Origin: Stomorhina lunata
Lineage: Eukaryota > Arthropoda > Insecta > Diptera > Rhiniidae
DNA length: 64,000 nt
Assembly (NCBI GenBank): GCA_933228675.1
Contig: OW121744.1
Location: 93,208,885-93,272,884 of the forward strand
Reading direction: 5' to 3'
Made by a program: the position numbers and the translations under genes. Position 1 is the first letter of the stretch. The number at the start of each line of letters is the position of its first letter. Positions 1 to 12,600 of the stretch are shown here, piece by piece. A model generated the notes under the pieces. It saw only the letters and a program-made list of their open reading frames with translations. It was not told the DNA's origin and ran no database searches.

Positions 1-470
1 TGTGTGGCCTATCCGCCGCCATTTCCGCTGACATACTTCTATAGAAGCAAGGATTTGATTTTCTCGCATTAAGTAGATCTTCATTTCTTATGCGGTTCGG
101 CCGCCATATAATAGCTCGGAGAATACCTTGTAGATTCCAACGAAGCGCTTGTCGAGCAATGTTGGTATTTGGCCTTCTAAGTGTGTGGCCTATCCGCCGC
201 CATTTCCGCTGACATACTTCTATAGAAGCAGGGATTTGATTTTTCGCATTAAGTAGATCTTCATTTCTTATGCGGTTCGGCCGCCATATAATAGCTCGGA
301 GAATACCTTGTAGATTCCAACGAAGCGCTTGTCGAGCAATGTTGGTATTTGGCCTTCTAAGTGTGTGGCCTATCCCCCGCCATTTCCGTTGACATACTTC
401 TATAGAAGCAGGGATTTGATTTGTCGCGTTAAGTAGATCTTCATTTTTTATGCGATTCGGACACCATATA
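1..470 (-). repeat. 180-bp tandem array of LINE ORF2 C-terminal coding sequence
   Basis: About 2.6 head-to-tail units, 180 bp each, begin at 1, 181 and 361. Read on the minus strand, the unit is open in one frame and carries the hallmark of the C-terminal part of RTE-like LINE ORF2 proteins: a 'NEDLLNA-NQIPAS' block, then 'KWRRIGHTLRRP', then 'NIARQALRWN'. Because 180 is a multiple of three, units 2 and 3 read through the junction in frame; unit 1 has a one-base insertion that breaks the frame. A single diverged copy of the same segment is at 57540-57720 (-). The array starts at the window edge, so its true length is unknown. Confidence 0.75.
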
Positions 471-479
471 TTAAGGATT

Positions 480-849
480 TGCCATAAGCAAAATCAGTAA
501 TAGGGTACAAAATACCTCATCCCAAAAACTCTTGGTACGGCGAGGAGAGCAGCAACGCTACTGCTGAGAAAAATGCGGCCTATAGGAGAAGATTGAGATG
601 TATAAGACACATAGTGAAGTACTTAAATTTTACCAAAAAGTTAAGCACCAGACGGTTGGTTATGGTAACTGTATATTTTCCTCTAAGGACGACCAAGGAA
701 ATCTGGTTACTGATACAGAAAGCGTATTGAAACTGTGGAAGGAGCACTTTTGCAAGTTATTGGTTGCAAATGAAAGCTACCAAGATGACACGACTGAACA
801 AATCAACGATGACGGCATTATATTTATGTCCACCACGCAACCAGAATGA
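480..849 (+). pseudogene. LINE ORF2 fragment, region before the RT domain
   Basis: An open stretch at 598-849 contains 'GNLVTDTESVLKLWKEHFCK', typical of the linker between endonuclease and reverse transcriptase in RTE-like LINEs. The bases just upstream (540-597) continue the homology weakly (arginine/lysine-rich segment before 'EFYQK'-type sequence) but with a stop. It is cut off at 850 by the next tandem array. It is a dead fragment, not a host gene. Confidence 0.65.
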
Positions 850-1755
850 GGTTGGAACTTGCTCAGGTTACATCTTGGTAACCTGACCAACCTTGTTAAG
901 ATGCGGAAAACAACCCGTGTGGGATTTGAATATACTTGCTAAAGTACGAAACTGCAGCGTCTGTTCAACATGTTAGTTACGGCTACAAGCGGACGTCTGT
1001 TTCGGAGGTAAGGCAGACGTCTGCTACCAGGTAAGAACTGTATAAAATTCCTACTCTAACCTCCTCGTGGTACATCCTGGTAACCTGAGCAACCTTGTTG
1101 AAGATGCGGTAAACAACCCGTGTGGGATTCTAGGTCGGGGTCTTATATGAAAGGATCCATTCAACTGAATTTGTTCTAAGATTATTGTTGCGGTTACAAG
1201 CGGACGTCTGTCTCGGAGTTAAGGCAGACATCTGCTACCATGTAAGAACTATATCCAATTCCTATTCTAACCTCCTCGTGGTACATCCTGGTAACCTGAG
1301 CAACCTTGTTGAAGATGCGGTAAACAACCCGTGTGGGATTCTAGGTCGGGGCTAATATGAGAGGGAGTTATCTTGGAGCCATTCCAACGTATTTGGCCTA
1401 AGATAATTGTACTTGCTAAAGTACGAAACTGCAGCGTCTGTTCAATAGGTTAGTTGCCTCTCCAAGCGGACGTCTGTCTCGGAGGTAAGGCAGACGTCTG
1501 CTACCAGATAAGAACTGTATCCAATTTCTACTCTAACCTCCTCGTGGTACATCCTGGTAACCTGAGCAACCTTGTTGAAGATGCGGTAAACAACCCGTGT
1601 GGGATTCTCGGTCGGGGCTAATATGAGAGGGAGTTATCTTGGAGCCATTCCAACGTATTTGGCCTAAGATAATTGCACTTGCTAAAGTACGAAACTGCAG
1701 CGTCTGTTCAACAGGTTAGTTGCCTCTCCAAGCGGACGTCTGTCTCGGATCGAGC
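850..1755. repeat. Tandem array of about 210-266-bp units
   Basis: Four diverged units can be aligned by eye. The anchor CTCCTCGTGG recurs at about 1061, 1272 and 1538, with an older diverged copy near 870. Units carry 'CAACCCGTGTGGGATT' and an inverted motif around GCAGACGTCTGC. Unequal unit length comes from indels (an extra segment 'GAGGGAGTTATCTTGGAGCC' in later units). No coding capacity was recognised; the last unit stops abruptly near 1745. Confidence 0.7.
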
Positions 1756-2049
1756 GGCTCGCTATACAAACGTGGCTTGCGTCTTTGGACTCATCACTCA
1801 TCGACTTAGCACTTACGATGTTTTTAGCATGGAAGAAAACAACATTAAAGACTATACTACTCCAAGGGGTAATCATACGCGAAATCCCCCTTCTAAGGCA
1901 GCTTTGAAGCCCTATAACAGGAGAAGAACAGAAGAAACCAGCTGGCACAAGGATTTTGGTGGTGCCAAATCTATACGAGAAAATTCTAATAAATGAAACC
2001 AATTCTATCCGAAGAGGCCCAATGCAACACTGAGATTCAAGGATAACAG
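1756..2049. other. Unassigned repeat-like spacer
   Basis: Both strands are open here for about 100 codons (1673-1996 + and 1682-2002 -), but neither translation resembles a family I know, and the plus-strand one starts inside the tandem array. It is probably relic mobile DNA between the array and the following LINE piece. Confidence 0.3.
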
Positions 2050-2420
2050 AAGAATCACGGGGAGAGCTTATGCGTTGATATTAAGAAGAATCACGGGGAG
2101 ATGAAGCTATTCTTGGAGCTTATGAGTGGAAGATTCTACGAAAAATCTTTGGACCAGCTAAACGCTGACATCGACATAATTAAACCCATTAGACAGCAGC
2201 GGCTGCGTTGGCTAGGACATGTCGTACATATGGATGAAAACACTCCAGCAAGAAAAGTGTTCGAAAATAATCCCGAGGGAACTCGTAGAAGAGAACGTCC
2301 GAATTTTCGATGGAAAGACCAAATAGAAGAAAATCTTTCAATGCTTGGACTACGAAATTGGAGAATATGTGCATAAGATCGAAGAGCATGGAGTTCTAGA
2401 ATATGCTCGACCTTTGACCT
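2050..2420 (+). pseudogene. LINE ORF2 C-terminal fragment
   Basis: The frame at 2101-2376 reads 'RLRWLGHVVHMDENTPARKV' and then an RRRERP-RWKDQIEE block, the C-terminal tail of fly LINE polymerases. A direct duplication of 'AGAATCACGGGGAG' precedes it (about 2049 and 2088). The frame ends at a stop before the family's usual terminus. Related relics lie at 30560-30860, 48120-48420 and 53580-54155. Confidence 0.7.
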
Positions 2421-2462
2421 ATATAGGTTGTAAATAGAGGCCAATTAAGTATATATATATAT

Positions 2463-2725
2463 ATAATTCCCGGCAACATTCTAATTGGAACAAGGGGTAC
2501 TTCTCTATTCTTGATTTATTGAAAGGGACCTACATTTTAATGCCGACTCCGAACCGCAAATGCATTAGTTAGAGAAGTTTTACATAGCCTAATACTCAAT
2601 AACCAGTGGCTAGCTGAGTTATGAGGTGAACCGCCGCTTTTTTGAAAATTTATTTTTTCAAGAGGGTCCTTGGGACCTCATGTATGCTAAGCGGATGACT
2701 AACCTGCTATACCACGGCGGTTCAC
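2463..2725 (-). repeat. tRNA-derived SINE, copy A
   Basis: Minus-strand SINE of about 265 bp. Its head (about 2725 down to 2650) has a box A-like TGGTATAGCAGGTTAG, as in Asp-type tRNAs; the box B part is damaged here. The body runs through CCACTGGTTATTGAGTATTA to a 3' end next to a TA dinucleotide tract (2441-2462). GTGAACCGCCG at the outer edge recurs inverted inside the element at about 2627. Copies B and C match over the whole body. Confidence 0.65.
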
Positions 2726-4183
2726 AATTAACTAAGTAAGTATTTTATACCAATTCTTCTTCCTTTAAGTTCAATTAGCCAGTTCATTACAGAACTTTCT
2801 GCAGGAAATCAGCTGTCCAATCTCCCACTTAAGATCCAAAAGCTTCGCTGGTGTAAATTTTTATAATTCAGTCTAATATTATACATATGTACATATGCAT
2901 ATGTATACGTATCTACATAAATCCCTGCTATAAATAACTCCTCATTCATCATCTGACTATGTATATATTTTAAGCATAAATTTCCAACCAATTTTTTTTT
3001 TCGTTAAACTTATACTAGAAGCTCTTTTAACCTAAAAACCCAACAATTAACGCATATTTACTTAGACACATACACACATAAAGTTTTACATAAAATCATG
3101 CAAATGCATGTCTTAAATTATAACATTACAGTAATTTAAAATATCATAAGGGTTTTATGTATGTATGTATGTATGTATGTATGTATGTATGTATGTATGT
3201 ATGTATGTATGTATGTATGTATGTATGTGAGTGTCTGCAAGTGAATGAGAAATTGTTAAAAAAAAGCAAAAACAACTACTATATCCTTTTAACTGTAAAT
3301 TTTTCTAATTCTGTTTAATAACAGATTTTCAACTCTTGTTGGACATTTCAAATTGAAAATCTCAATAAACGCAGCTCTCGAAAATGTAAGAACTTAAGTC
3401 TAAAATAATACTAGTTTTTTATTAGCATTAAAGGATTTGACAGTTAAGTTAAGCTCCTCAAAGAGGACAAGGGTGTATGTTTAATAGAGAAAGAGAGTCA
3501 GTGAAAGTGTTAAAGAGAGAACAAGCTCTCTTTCAATGATAACTTAACATGTTGACCAGTATTTAAGAGAAATCCTTACCTTTACACACCCATCTTAAGG
3601 ACGAAAGAGTGAAAAAGTGAGATTTCGAGAACAAAATGATGCTAGTGTTAGTGACATTTTTGCATTTGTTATTATTGTAAAATAATCGAGTTCGAATTTT
3701 TGCTGGTACATTTTGGAGAACGAACAAATGAACATGTGCTTTAAAATTTTTTTGTAAGGATACACAATAACATGCATTTAAGTTTAGTCCTGAATTTATG
3801 AATGTATGGTTGTATGTATGTATGAGTATGGGTGCAATTTTACATACATACATAGATTCAGTTGTTAGCATGAGTGTTTTCAATGTATTTATGAGTTTGT
3901 CAACTTGGTGGTTGTGGGTCATTGAACCAAAACTGTAGCTTGTGGTGGCTGCTGACTGGCTACGTTTACACATGCACACATACATACATATTACATTTAA
4001 GGATAATACATACTAGAATTTTATTATTGTTGCTGCTGGTGCTGTTGATAATGATGCTTTAGCTATTGTTTCTGTTGTAATTTTTATTGCACTTGTTGTT
4101 AATTTCTATTACAGTAAAACTCGGCTAAATGAATCATTCTAAATTTGACTTATAACTGCTTGGTGAATGCGCCTGGCCAAGCT
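2726..4183. other. Intergenic DNA with simple repeats
   Basis: AT-rich sequence with a long tetranucleotide microsatellite, scattered TATGTA-type runs near 2880-2920 and 3810-3860, and trinucleotide tracts near 4021-4110. No gene was recognised. Confidence 0.5.
3157..3229. repeat. (ATGT)n microsatellite, about 18 units
   Basis: An uninterrupted tetranucleotide run of about 73 bp. Likely length-polymorphic. Confidence 0.95.
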
Positions 4184-4994
4184 CATCATGCTACAAGTGC
4201 GACTCAAAACGCTGGGGAAAGGAGAGCTGTAGAAAAATCCTTCTCGAACGACTCCCTCTTAGAACAGGAAGGAGACTGCGAACTTAAATGCGGGTTCACC
4301 AACTGCGGCATACCCCGCTAGGAAGCACATCATCCCCGGCGAGAAAGGCCTTTCTTCAGCGTAGCGCTGCAGCAAAGTCTTCAATTGCTTGGCGACAAGC
4401 CTGCTGATGCCCTCATTCTTAGGCAAAATCCAGCTAAAACATGAGCTATTAAATGTTAAATGCATCTGGAGCTAATTAAGCTACAAGTGCGACTCAAAAC
4501 GCTGGAGGAAGGGGAACTGTACCTAATATAGATAAAAAAAAACAGTTTGTGCCTCTGTCTCTGGGACCGAGCATCTCCAAAACTGCATTGGGTAAATCCT
4601 CTGCTTCAGGTTCTAACCCAGTGCTTCCTGTGCATAAAGAAACCAAGGTTACTGTAAATTCAGGTTCAGGTACCCTCCCTATACATCCCAAAGAAGCCCT
4701 AGAGTTACGATGCAAAATCCTTCTTGAAAGACTTCTTTTCAACACAGCAAGGAGACTGCAAACTTGGATTCGGATCCACCTACTGCGGCATGCCCTACTA
4801 GAAAGCACATCACTCCGGCCAGAAGGGCCTTTCTTCAGCGGAGCGCTGCTGCAAGGAAGCTTCAGTTGCTTAACGACAAGCCTGCTGATGCCTTCACTCC
4901 AGAGAAGAATGTAGCTAAAACATGGGCTATTAACAAGCTTGTTGACTTTCAGGCCAAGATTCTCTCCTCGGACGCACCTTTACGGCAACGCTAG
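4184..4994 (+). pseudogene. LINE ORF1 (gag-like) relic, partly duplicated
   Basis: Two direct copies of the same segment: 4184-4474 and 4479-4994. Both start with CTACAAGTGCGACTCAAAAC and share 'AGCACATCA..CC' and 'CTTTCTTCAGCG' blocks; the first lacks about 200 bp present in the second. The second copy reads, over shifted frames, 'SAAARKLQLLNDKPADAFTP' and 'TWAINKLVDFQAKI', which looks like a retroelement ORF1. Frames are broken. The relic resumes beyond SINE copy B at 5298. Confidence 0.5.
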
Positions 4995-5297
4995 AACAAT
5001 TCCCACGACATTCCAATTTGAACAAGTGGTACTTCTATTAGACAATGACTTGCATCCGATTCTTTTTTTAGACTCACTGAAAGAGACCTACGTTTTAACT
5101 CCGGCTCCGAACGGCAAATGCTTAAGTTAGAGAAGTTTTACATAGCCTAATATTCAATAACCAGTGACTAGCTGAGTTATGAGGTGAAACGCTTTTTTTT
5201 TTAATTTTATTTTTTCAAGTAGATCTGGTCAGGGATCAAACTTGGGACCTCTGGTATGCTAGGCGGATGACTAAGCTGCAATACCACTGCGGTTCAC
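4995..5297 (-). repeat. tRNA-derived SINE, copy B
   Basis: Same family as copies A and C. On the minus strand the head at about 5297-5215 carries a box B-like AAGTTTGATCCC; box A is partly mutated. The body at 5160-5000 matches copy C. It interrupts an ORF1-like LINE relic, so it is the younger insertion. Confidence 0.65.
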
Positions 5298-5720
5298 ATA
5301 GCCAGCAGCCTGATATTAAACGGCCCAAACCTGCTGCTAAGTTAATGGACAGATCCTTTAGCGACATCAAGTGAAGGCTATCATTGAACGTAGCAAGCTG
5401 ACGAAGCTATTTTCCCCGAAAGGTGGCAAATAATCCGTGTTAAGTTAGTAGAAGTTGTCATTAATGTCCTAAAGGACAATCCTGGCCGCCTACCAAACTG
5501 CTGGCTGCTATCAAGCTCGTGTCAAACTGATGGCTTGCCATAACGAGCGGTCAGCTATTCTACTTATGAAAGCCGTCCAGCTCATCGATTGCATTTGGAA
5601 AGACGCTAGGCTCGACGGCGTCTGCAAAGAGGAGAGACCATGTAGACCTTTTTCCACTGTCATTGTGAACTCCTTACCACTCCTTCAGCTTACCACTCCA
5701 TGATTGGAAGGTAGCTAAGA
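5298..5720 (+). pseudogene. LINE ORF1 (gag-like) relic, continued
   Basis: Broken frames read 'GCYQARVKLMACHNERSAIL' and then 'IWKDARLDGVCKEE', resembling the nucleic-acid-binding ORF1 protein of jockey-group LINEs (a YQ-x-VKL-AC-DERS-type block followed by an 'IW-D' block). It continues the relic cut by SINE copy B. Several stops and frameshifts. Confidence 0.5.
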
Positions 5721-6722
5721 TCTCTGAATATAAAGAAGCTCTCAGCAAGATAACTGTAATCCTTACGCAGAAAACCTTAGCTCCACTCCGTGAGATGTGC
5801 GGAAAGATTTTCTACGGATTCGAGGAAATCTTCCTGCACTTCTACCGTGTTAATGATAAGGTTACTATTGAGAAGGATAACAGTTCGTCAGATTCCCTGT
5901 ATAAAGTCGCGGCTCTAGATATTTCCAAATCTTCGATGACATCCCAGAAGAAACTGCCTTATTAGCATTTGGCTATGTTCCTAGCAGTAGGACCTTAGCC
6001 TCCCTATCTAGATGGATTTCTAAAGACATTTTAAGGCAGCCTATTACTGCTATAAGGGCTACAATTGCTTTGTAAGTCGCAAGTAGGATTTCTTTATCTT
6101 TTCCCCAAGTCCTGGCGGCTAGCGACTTAATAACCTTATTCCTACTATGTAATTTTTCGGGTGGCCTCACCGATGACATCTCAGACGAATCCGCCTTGTT
6201 AGCATTTGGCTATGTGGTAGGACCTTCGTCTCCACCTGTATATGGCTTTCTGAAGACATTTTTAGGCAGCCTATTACTGCCTTGAAGGCTGCATTTTGAC
6301 AACATTCGCGCTGTTTCTAAATAGTTATCGTCGAGGTTACCATGTTCTTATGAATGTCTTCCAGAGCTGCTTTGTATAAGGTGATATTGAGTGGCTGGGT
6401 GGTTTAATCCTTTCTGACATGTCACGGGGAGGATCTAATTCCTTCAGATGACTCCACAGATAACATCCCAGAATGGACTGCCTTGTTAGCATTTGGCTAT
6501 GTTTCTGAGGACATTTGTAGGCAGTATATTGCCGTCCTAAAGGGGATGTTGGTTACCAAGCATTTGACAGCTCTAGAACTTGTTTCACCTTATTTCTACT
6601 ACCTTATTTCTACTAAAAGTTGCGATGGTGCTGTAGATGAATATAATTTGTCGAATGTCAACCCTAATATTTTAGAGCAGGATTCTATTTCTCCTGCTAT
6701 CCTTGACTCCAGTAGATCATAG
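5721..6722 (+). repeat. Threefold repeated ORF-like segment
   Basis: A block coding 'ALLAFGYV' after an ISDE/IPEE-like stretch occurs at about 5940, 6175 and 6467, each followed by a related GACATTT..AGGCAG block. Spacing is 230-290 bp. The last copy is the most open (6483-6722). It appears to be transposon coding DNA amplified in tandem and then decayed; no family could be named. Confidence 0.45.
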
Positions 6723-8370
6723 GGCCTCAATTATCCTTTTTTTGTACGGCATTCCATTAATAGTATGCTATTTGTTGTTAATATTTGCCGAGATTTCCAA
6801 ATAGCTCGGAGAATGGCGAAGCGACTTAGACATTCAGGTCTAGCGATACTTTCTTCGTCCATTCTTTGCCGATGTTTTGGCTGAAGATAACTGCAGATTC
6901 CTGGCACTTAAACATATAAATTGGTTCTATCGTAAAGCTATTCATCAACTACATATGTTATTAATTCGACTTCCTCAGATGGTGCCGGGAATTTAGAGAG
7001 TTAGAAGTTAAACAAGATCGCGAAGAAAAGTTTAACTCTATGGGGTTTTGACTTCTTGCCTCTAAACACCACAAAAGACTTGCGGTCACACATTTAGTTT
7101 TCAACCCTTCTTTTGATGGCATTTCGAAGACTTGAGTTGGTTATGTCTTCAAAGGGGGGAGCATGTCCAATGCTCTGGACAGGTCAAGTGCTAACATTAT
7201 CTTACGCCCTCATGATTTATTTTAGTTATGGCAGTTAACGCAGTAGTTGTACTGTAATTTTTATAGAATCCATGTTGATGTGAAGCAGCTGATAGATGTT
7301 ACATCAGCCTCGGAAGGAGAAGTGTGTCTAGTGTCTTTGCCGCAGGTGACAGCAAGGAGATTGATAAATCTCATTTTGATGACAGGATTGCAATAACTTT
7401 TAGTAGCAATATTCAGTAAGATCCTAAGAGGTATGGCTAGAAAAGGAATAGCGGGAGATGCGGCAGTAAGGAGAGTTTTAGATCTCTCTCGCATACCATG
7501 AGGCGAGATGACATTATGGCAATAACTTTTGCCAGCATTACCCATTTATAACATAAGAGGTAGGACTAAAAAAATAATAGTGTGGAAGGCAAATGACGTA
7601 AATACTAATGATCTTTCCATCGAGCGAAGTTGCAGAGGTCATCACTGATGCCCTGATTAAATGTTGATGCTTAAAAATCTAAATACACCGGGAGATAAAT
7701 TGGTTTCTTATCACTCTGGTGATACCTGAGTTATGGAAGTTGTGTAGTGTTACCAGTTTTAAAACCATATCAAAATACAAACCAAGGAGTATCTGACCAC
7801 GTTTCTACGACAATTGGATCTACGAGAAAAAACGACTCGAAGCTTCTACAACTTCGGCTTAGGACTGTCAACCCAGCAACACAAGCAATCTAAACTTATT
7901 GAATTTGTTGTCGATAATAACGTCTCTCTATTTATATCAAGCTTCAAAGATCGCACTTTATAAGTACAAATGTATATATTGATTCCTATGGTTCCATCTT
8001 GGAACAAAATGGCATGAAACATATTCAGATACCAGATTCCAGAACATCATCTGTCGGACAAACCAAATTTTTCAAGAGTCGAAAGAAGTATTCAAGCGGC
8101 TATGAAAGGACTCCTATACAAAACATACTGTCTTGTGTTACGTATGTATATATGTACATATGTCTCTATCTCTATTTACATCATTTTTTTATTCTAAAAC
8201 TTTCCTATTATATATTTAGATAATACTATAAGTCTTTACATAAGAATATATTATCGTAATATTTAAGATTTTTTACATAATTTCTTACTTTATTTGGATT
8301 AAGTTGAACTTTTCGAGGGCAGTTTGGTAATTCTCTGATTACACTAGTTAACAAAATTCAACCCAAAATT
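6723..8370. other. Degenerate intergenic DNA
   Basis: Frames are short and broken throughout. A pair of related segments lies near 7375-7440 and 7505-7570 (TTGC-ATAACTTTT ... AAGAGGTA-GACTA-AAAA), suggesting an old local duplication. No host gene seen. Confidence 0.4.
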
Positions 8371-9660
8371 TTTTGGTATAAAATTTTTATAGAGAAAAAT
8401 TTTCGGTCTAAAAGTTTTATATAGAAAAAATTTCGGTATAAAATCTTTATATAGAAAAAATTTCGGTATAAAATCTTTATATAGAAAAAATTTCCTTATA
8501 AAATTTTTATATAGAAACATTTTCCTTATAAAATTTTTATATAGAAAAATGTTCCTTATAAAATTTTTATATAGACAAATTTTCCTTATAAAATTTTTAT
8601 ATAGAAAAATTTTCGGTATAAAATTTTTATATAGAAAAATTTTCGGAATAAAATTTTTATATAGAAAAATTTTCGGTATAAAATTTTTCTATAGAAAAAT
8701 TTTCGGTATAAAATTTGTATATAGAAAAATTTTCCTTAAAAAATTTTTATATAGAAAAATTTTCCTTATACAATTTTTGTATAGAAAAATGTTCGTTATA
8801 AAATTTTATATAGAAAAATTTTCGTCATAAAATTTTATATAGAAAAAATTTTTGGTAAAAAATATTTATATAGAAATATTATGGGTATAAAATTTTTATA
8901 TAGAAAAATTTTCGTTATAAAATTTGTATATAAAAAAATTTTTGTTATAAAATTTTTATATAGAAAAATTTCGATATAAAATTTTTATATAGAAAAATTT
9001 TCGACATAAAATTTTTATATAGAATATTAAAAAAAAAAAATTATATAGAAAAATTTTCGTTATAAAATTTTCTTTTAAAATTTTTATAGAGAAAAATTTT
9101 CGGTATAAAATTTTTATAGAGAAAAATTTTCGGTATAAAATTTTCATACAGAAAAATTTTCGTTATAAAATTTTTATATAGAAAAATTTTCGTTATAAAA
9201 TTTTAATATAGAAAAATTTTCGGTATAAAATTTTCTTTATAAAATTTTTATAAAGAAAAATTTTCCTTATAAAATTTTTATAAAAAAGTTTTTGTCATAC
9301 AATTTTTATATAGAAAAATTTTCGTTATAAAATTTTTATATAGAAAAACTTCGTTATAAAATTTTTATATAGATAAAATTTCTTTATAAAATTTTTATAT
9401 AGAAAAATTTTTGTTATAAACTTTTTATATAAACAAATTTTCGTTATAAAATTTTTATATAGAAAATTTTTCGGTATAAAATTTCATATAGAAACATTTT
9501 CTGTATAAAATTTTTATATAGAAAAATTTTCGTTATAAAATTTTTACATAGAAAAATTTTCGTTATAAAATTTTTATATAGAAAAATTTTCGTTATAAAA
9601 TTTTTATATAGAAAAACTTTCGTTATAAAATTTTTATATAGAAAATTTTTCGTTATAAAA

Positions 9661-9692
<32 letters not shown>

Positions 9693-12600
9693 TATATAGA
9701 AAAATTTTCGTTATAAAATTTTTATATAGAAAAATTTTTGTTATAAAATTTTTATATAGAAAAATTTTCATTATAAAATTTTTTTATAGAAAAATTTTCG
9801 TTATAAAATTTTTACATAGAAAAATTTTCGTTATAAAATTTTTATATAGAAAAATTTTCGTTATAAAATTTTTATATAGAAAAAATTTCGTTATAAAATT
9901 TTTATATAGAAAAAGTTTCGTTTTAAAATTTTTATATAGAAACATTTTTGGTATAAACTTTTTATATAGAAAAATTTTCGTTTTAAAATTTTTATATAGT
10001 CAAATTTTTGGTATAAAATTTTTATATAGAAAAATCTTTCGTTATAAAATTTTTATATAGAAAAAGTTTCGTTTTAAAATTTTTATATAGAAACATTTTT
10101 GGTATAAACTTTTTATATAAAAAAATTTTCTTTTTAAAATTTTTATATAGTCAAATTTTTGGTATAATATTTAATATTGATTAATATTTACATCCCGACT
10201 ATTTTGTTATTTTTTTTATAAAATTTTTATATAGAAAAATCTTTGGTTTAAAATTTTTACATACAAAAATTTTCGATATAAAATTTTTATATAGAAAAAT
10301 TTTCGTTAAAAAATTTTTATGTATCAAAATTTTCCTTATAAAATTTTTATGTAGAAAAATTTTCCTTATAAAATTTTTATGTAGAAAAATTTTCCTTATA
10401 AAATTTTTATATAGAAAAATTTTCCATATAAAATTTTTATACAGAAAACTTTTCGGTATAAAATTTTTATATAGAAAAATTTTCGGTATAAAATTTTTAT
10501 AGATAAAAATTTTCGTTATAAAATTTTTATATAGAAAAATTTTCGGTATACAATTTTTATATAGAAAACTTTTCGGTATTAAATTTTTATATAGAAAATT
10601 TTTCGGTATAAAATTTCATATAGAAACATTTTCGGTATAAAATTTTTATATAGAAAAATTTTCGTTATAAAATTTTTACATAGAAACATTTTCGTTATAA
10701 AATTTTTATATAGAAAACTTTTCGTTATAAAATTTTTATATAGAAAAATTTTCGGCATAAAATTTTTATATAGAAAAACTTTCGTTATAAAATTTTTATA
10801 TAGAAAATTTTTCGTTATAAAATTTTATATAAAAAAATTTTTTTTATAAAATTTTTATATAGAAAAATTTTCGTTATAAAATTTTTATATAGAAAAATTT
10901 TTGTTATAAAATTTTTATATAGAAAAATTTTTGTTATAAAATTTTTATATAGAAAAATTTTCATTATAAAATTATTTTATAGAAAAATTTTCGTTATAAA
11001 ATTTTTACATAGAAAAATTTTCGTTATAAAATTTTTATATAGAAAAATTTTCGTTATAAAATTTTTATATAGAAAAAGTTTCGTTATAAAATTTTTATAT
11101 AGAAACATTTTTGGTATAAACTTTTTATATAGAAAAATTTTCGTTTTAAAATTTGTATATAGTCAAATTTTTGGTATAAAATTTTTATATAGAAAAATCT
11201 TTCGTTATAAAATTTTTATATAGAAAAAGTTTCGTTATAAAATTTTTATATAGAAACATTTTTGGTATAAACTTTTTATAAAAAAAAATTTTCGTTTTAA
11301 AATTTTTATATAGTCAAATTTTTGGTATAATATTTAATATTGAATAATATTTACATCCCGACTATTTTGTTATTTTTTTTATAAAATTTTTATATAGAAA
11401 AATCTTTGATTTAAAATTTTTACATACAAAAATTTTCGATATAAAATTTTTATATAGAAAAATTTTCGTTAAAAAATTTTTATGTAGAAAAATTTTCCTT
11501 ATAAAATTTTTATGTAGAAAAATTTTCCTTATAAAATTTTTATGTAGAAAAATTTTCCTTATAAAATTTTTATATAGAAAAATTTTCCATATAAAATTTT
11601 TATACAGAAAACTTTTCGGTATAAAATTTTTATATATAAGATTTGTATATAGAAAAATTTTCGTTATAAAATTTTAATATATAACAAATTTTTGTTATAA
11701 AGTTTTTATAAAGAAAAATTTTCGTTATAAAATTTTAATATAGAAAAATTTTCGTTATAAAATTTAAAAATAGAAAAATTTTCGATATAAAATTTTTATA
11801 TAGAAAATTTTTTTTTTATAAAATTTTTATATAGAAAAATTTTCCTTACAAAATTTTTATAAAAAAAAAATTTTGTTATAAATTTTTTATATAGAAAACT
11901 TTTCGATATAAAATTTTTATATATAAAAATTTTCGATATAAAATTTTTATATAGAAAAATTTTCGTTATAAAATTTTTATATAGAAAAATTTTCGGTATA
12001 AAATTTTTATAGATAAAAATTTTCGTTATAAAATTTTTATATAGAAAAATTTTCGGTATACAATTTTTATATAGAAAAATTTTCGGTATTAAATTTTTAT
12101 ATAGAAAATTTTTCGGTATAAAATTTCATATAGAAACATTTTCGGTATAAAATTTTTATATAGAAAAATTTTCGTTATAAAATTTTTACATAGAAAAATT
12201 TTCGTTATAAAATTTTTATATAGAAAACTTTTCGTTATAAAATTTTTATATAGAAAAATTTTCGGCATAAAATTTTTATATAGAAAAACTTTCGTTATAA
12301 AATTTTTATATAGAAAATTTTTCGTTATAAAATTTTATATAAAAAAATTTTTTTTATAAAATTTTTATATAGAAAAATTTTCGTTATAAAATTTTTATAT
12401 AGAAAAAGTTTCGTTATAAAATTTTTATATAGAAACATTTTTGGTATAAACTTTTTATATAGAAAAATTTTCGTTTTAAAATTTTTATATAGTCAAATTT
12501 TTGGTATAAAATTTTTATATAGAAAAATCTTTCGTTATAAAATTTTTATATAGAAACATTTTTGGTATAAACTTTTTATATAAAAAAATTTTCGTTTTAA

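Noticed and set aside
1682..2002. 106-codon minus-strand frame opposite 1673-1996
   Set aside because: Both frames lie in repeat-derived DNA and neither resembles a known protein.
3563..3985. 140-codon minus-strand frame
   Set aside because: Low-complexity translation over ATGTA-type repeats; no domain, no partner frame, no splice signals that fit a gene.
8549..8830. Open frame of a repeating ten-residue peptide (FLYRKIFGIK-type)
   Set aside because: It exists only because the minisatellite unit is 30 bp. The same applies to 8956-9147 and 13312-13641 on the other strand. No start context or codon bias.
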